Shown: positions 63,916-64,000 of the stretch, piece by piece
Layout of the letters: every line of letters starts with the position of its first letter
Position numbering within the stretch: position 1 is the first letter of the stretch
Source: Rhizobium sp. BK650
Lineage (GTDB): Bacteria > Pseudomonadota > Alphaproteobacteria > Rhizobiales > Rhizobiaceae
Reading direction: 5' to 3'
NCBI RefSeq assembly: GCF_014195325.1
Contig: NZ_JACIBK010000006.1
Span: forward strand, 62,001-126,000
DNA: 64,000 nt
Program-made: the position numbers and the translations under genes
The notes under the pieces: generated by a model
The model's database searches: none
The model's input: the letters and a program-made list of their open reading frames with translations, nothing else
Told to the model about the DNA's origin: nothing

Positions 63916-64000
63916 CTGCCAAGAACCTTCTTCACGATCTTAACGAGATTTTCCGGATCGAACGGTTTGGTGAGCCAGCCGGTGGCACCAGCAGCCTTGG
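63912..64000 (-). CDS. cheY: CheY-type response regulator, cut by window edge
   Basis: Only the last about 28 residues are in the window, read in reverse: AAGATGWLTKPFDPENLVKI, ending KVLGR. The TKPF is the conserved Lys-Pro of receiver domains, and AGATGWLTKPF is typical of CheY. Its TGA overlaps the cheA ATG by 4 bp, so it begins the operon seen here; genes may lie further upstream beyond the edge. Confidence 0.9.
   Translation of the reverse strand, partial: KAAGATGWLTKPFDPENLVKIVKKVLGR

Noticed and set aside
1..64000. Insertion sequences, prophage, CRISPR or tRNA genes
   Set aside because: No transposase, integrase or Cas-like protein, no short spaced repeats and no cloverleaf-like sequence were noticed; the only long repeat is the MCP pair.

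Overview
The window looks like chromosome from a Rhizobiaceae bacterium, most probably Rhizobium (genus level is inference). GC content is high, so long antisense open frames are common. The gene set fits: a tkt-gap-pgk-class I fba carbon cluster, an lpiA-acvB (atvA) lipid pair, DUF4164-zapA followed by a probable 6S RNA, DUF1192 and DUF1465 proteins, and a chemotaxis operon with tandem MCPs. I saw no insertion sequence, prophage, CRISPR array, tRNA or rRNA.

Region 1 (1-8.9 kb) is housekeeping and small accessory genes: an SDR epimerase, an unknown coiled-coil protein, a divergent FUSC exporter/MarR pair with a promoter-embedded operator, fthC and a YmdB-like phosphoesterase, a secreted MBL-fold protein, a PNPOx-like protein, yebC, an LLM flavin oxidoreductase and a GNAT.

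Region 2 (8.9-15.8 kb) has a lone Cache-type MCP and the ruvC-ruvA-ruvB branch-migration operon, followed by a Tat-exported phosphoesterase, a Nudix hydrolase and a DinB-fold protein.

Region 3 (15.8-23.3 kb) is envelope-related: AcvB/AtvA and LpiA/MprF (lysyl-phosphatidylglycerol hydrolysis and synthesis), a large MscS-type channel, and gnd.

Region 4 (23.5-31.5 kb) holds three regulator/target units (ArsR with SRPBCC, XRE with an SDR, LysR with MFS and aldo/keto reductase), a secreted phytase-like esterase and a GrpB protein.

Region 5 (31.5-41.2 kb) is the 6S RNA-zapA-DUF4164 unit, then tkt, gap, a GNAT, a K+/H+ antiporter, pgk and fba. Fba is preceded by a perfect 27-bp palindrome.

Region 6 (41.2-52.6 kb) has PhzF, an MFS transporter, DUF1192, a probable small RNA, DUF1465 behind a CtrA-type box, rpmE, an ABC exporter, YegP, a YCII-ECF42 sigma unit, a non-flagellar MotA/MotB-like pair and an inositol monophosphatase.

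Region 7 (52.7-64 kb) is one reverse-strand chemotaxis operon, read cheY-cheA-cheW-mcp-mcp-mcp-cheW-cheR-cheB; cheY is cut by the window edge. Two of the MCPs share a long virtually identical 3' half, and the three carry one, two and three HAMP-like modules.

Nothing here is clearly a new multi-gene system. The best leads are regulatory: the fba palindrome, a TGTCGA palindrome before the ECF42 operon, the RNA candidate at 44.06-44.25 kb, and the recently homogenised receptor pair.
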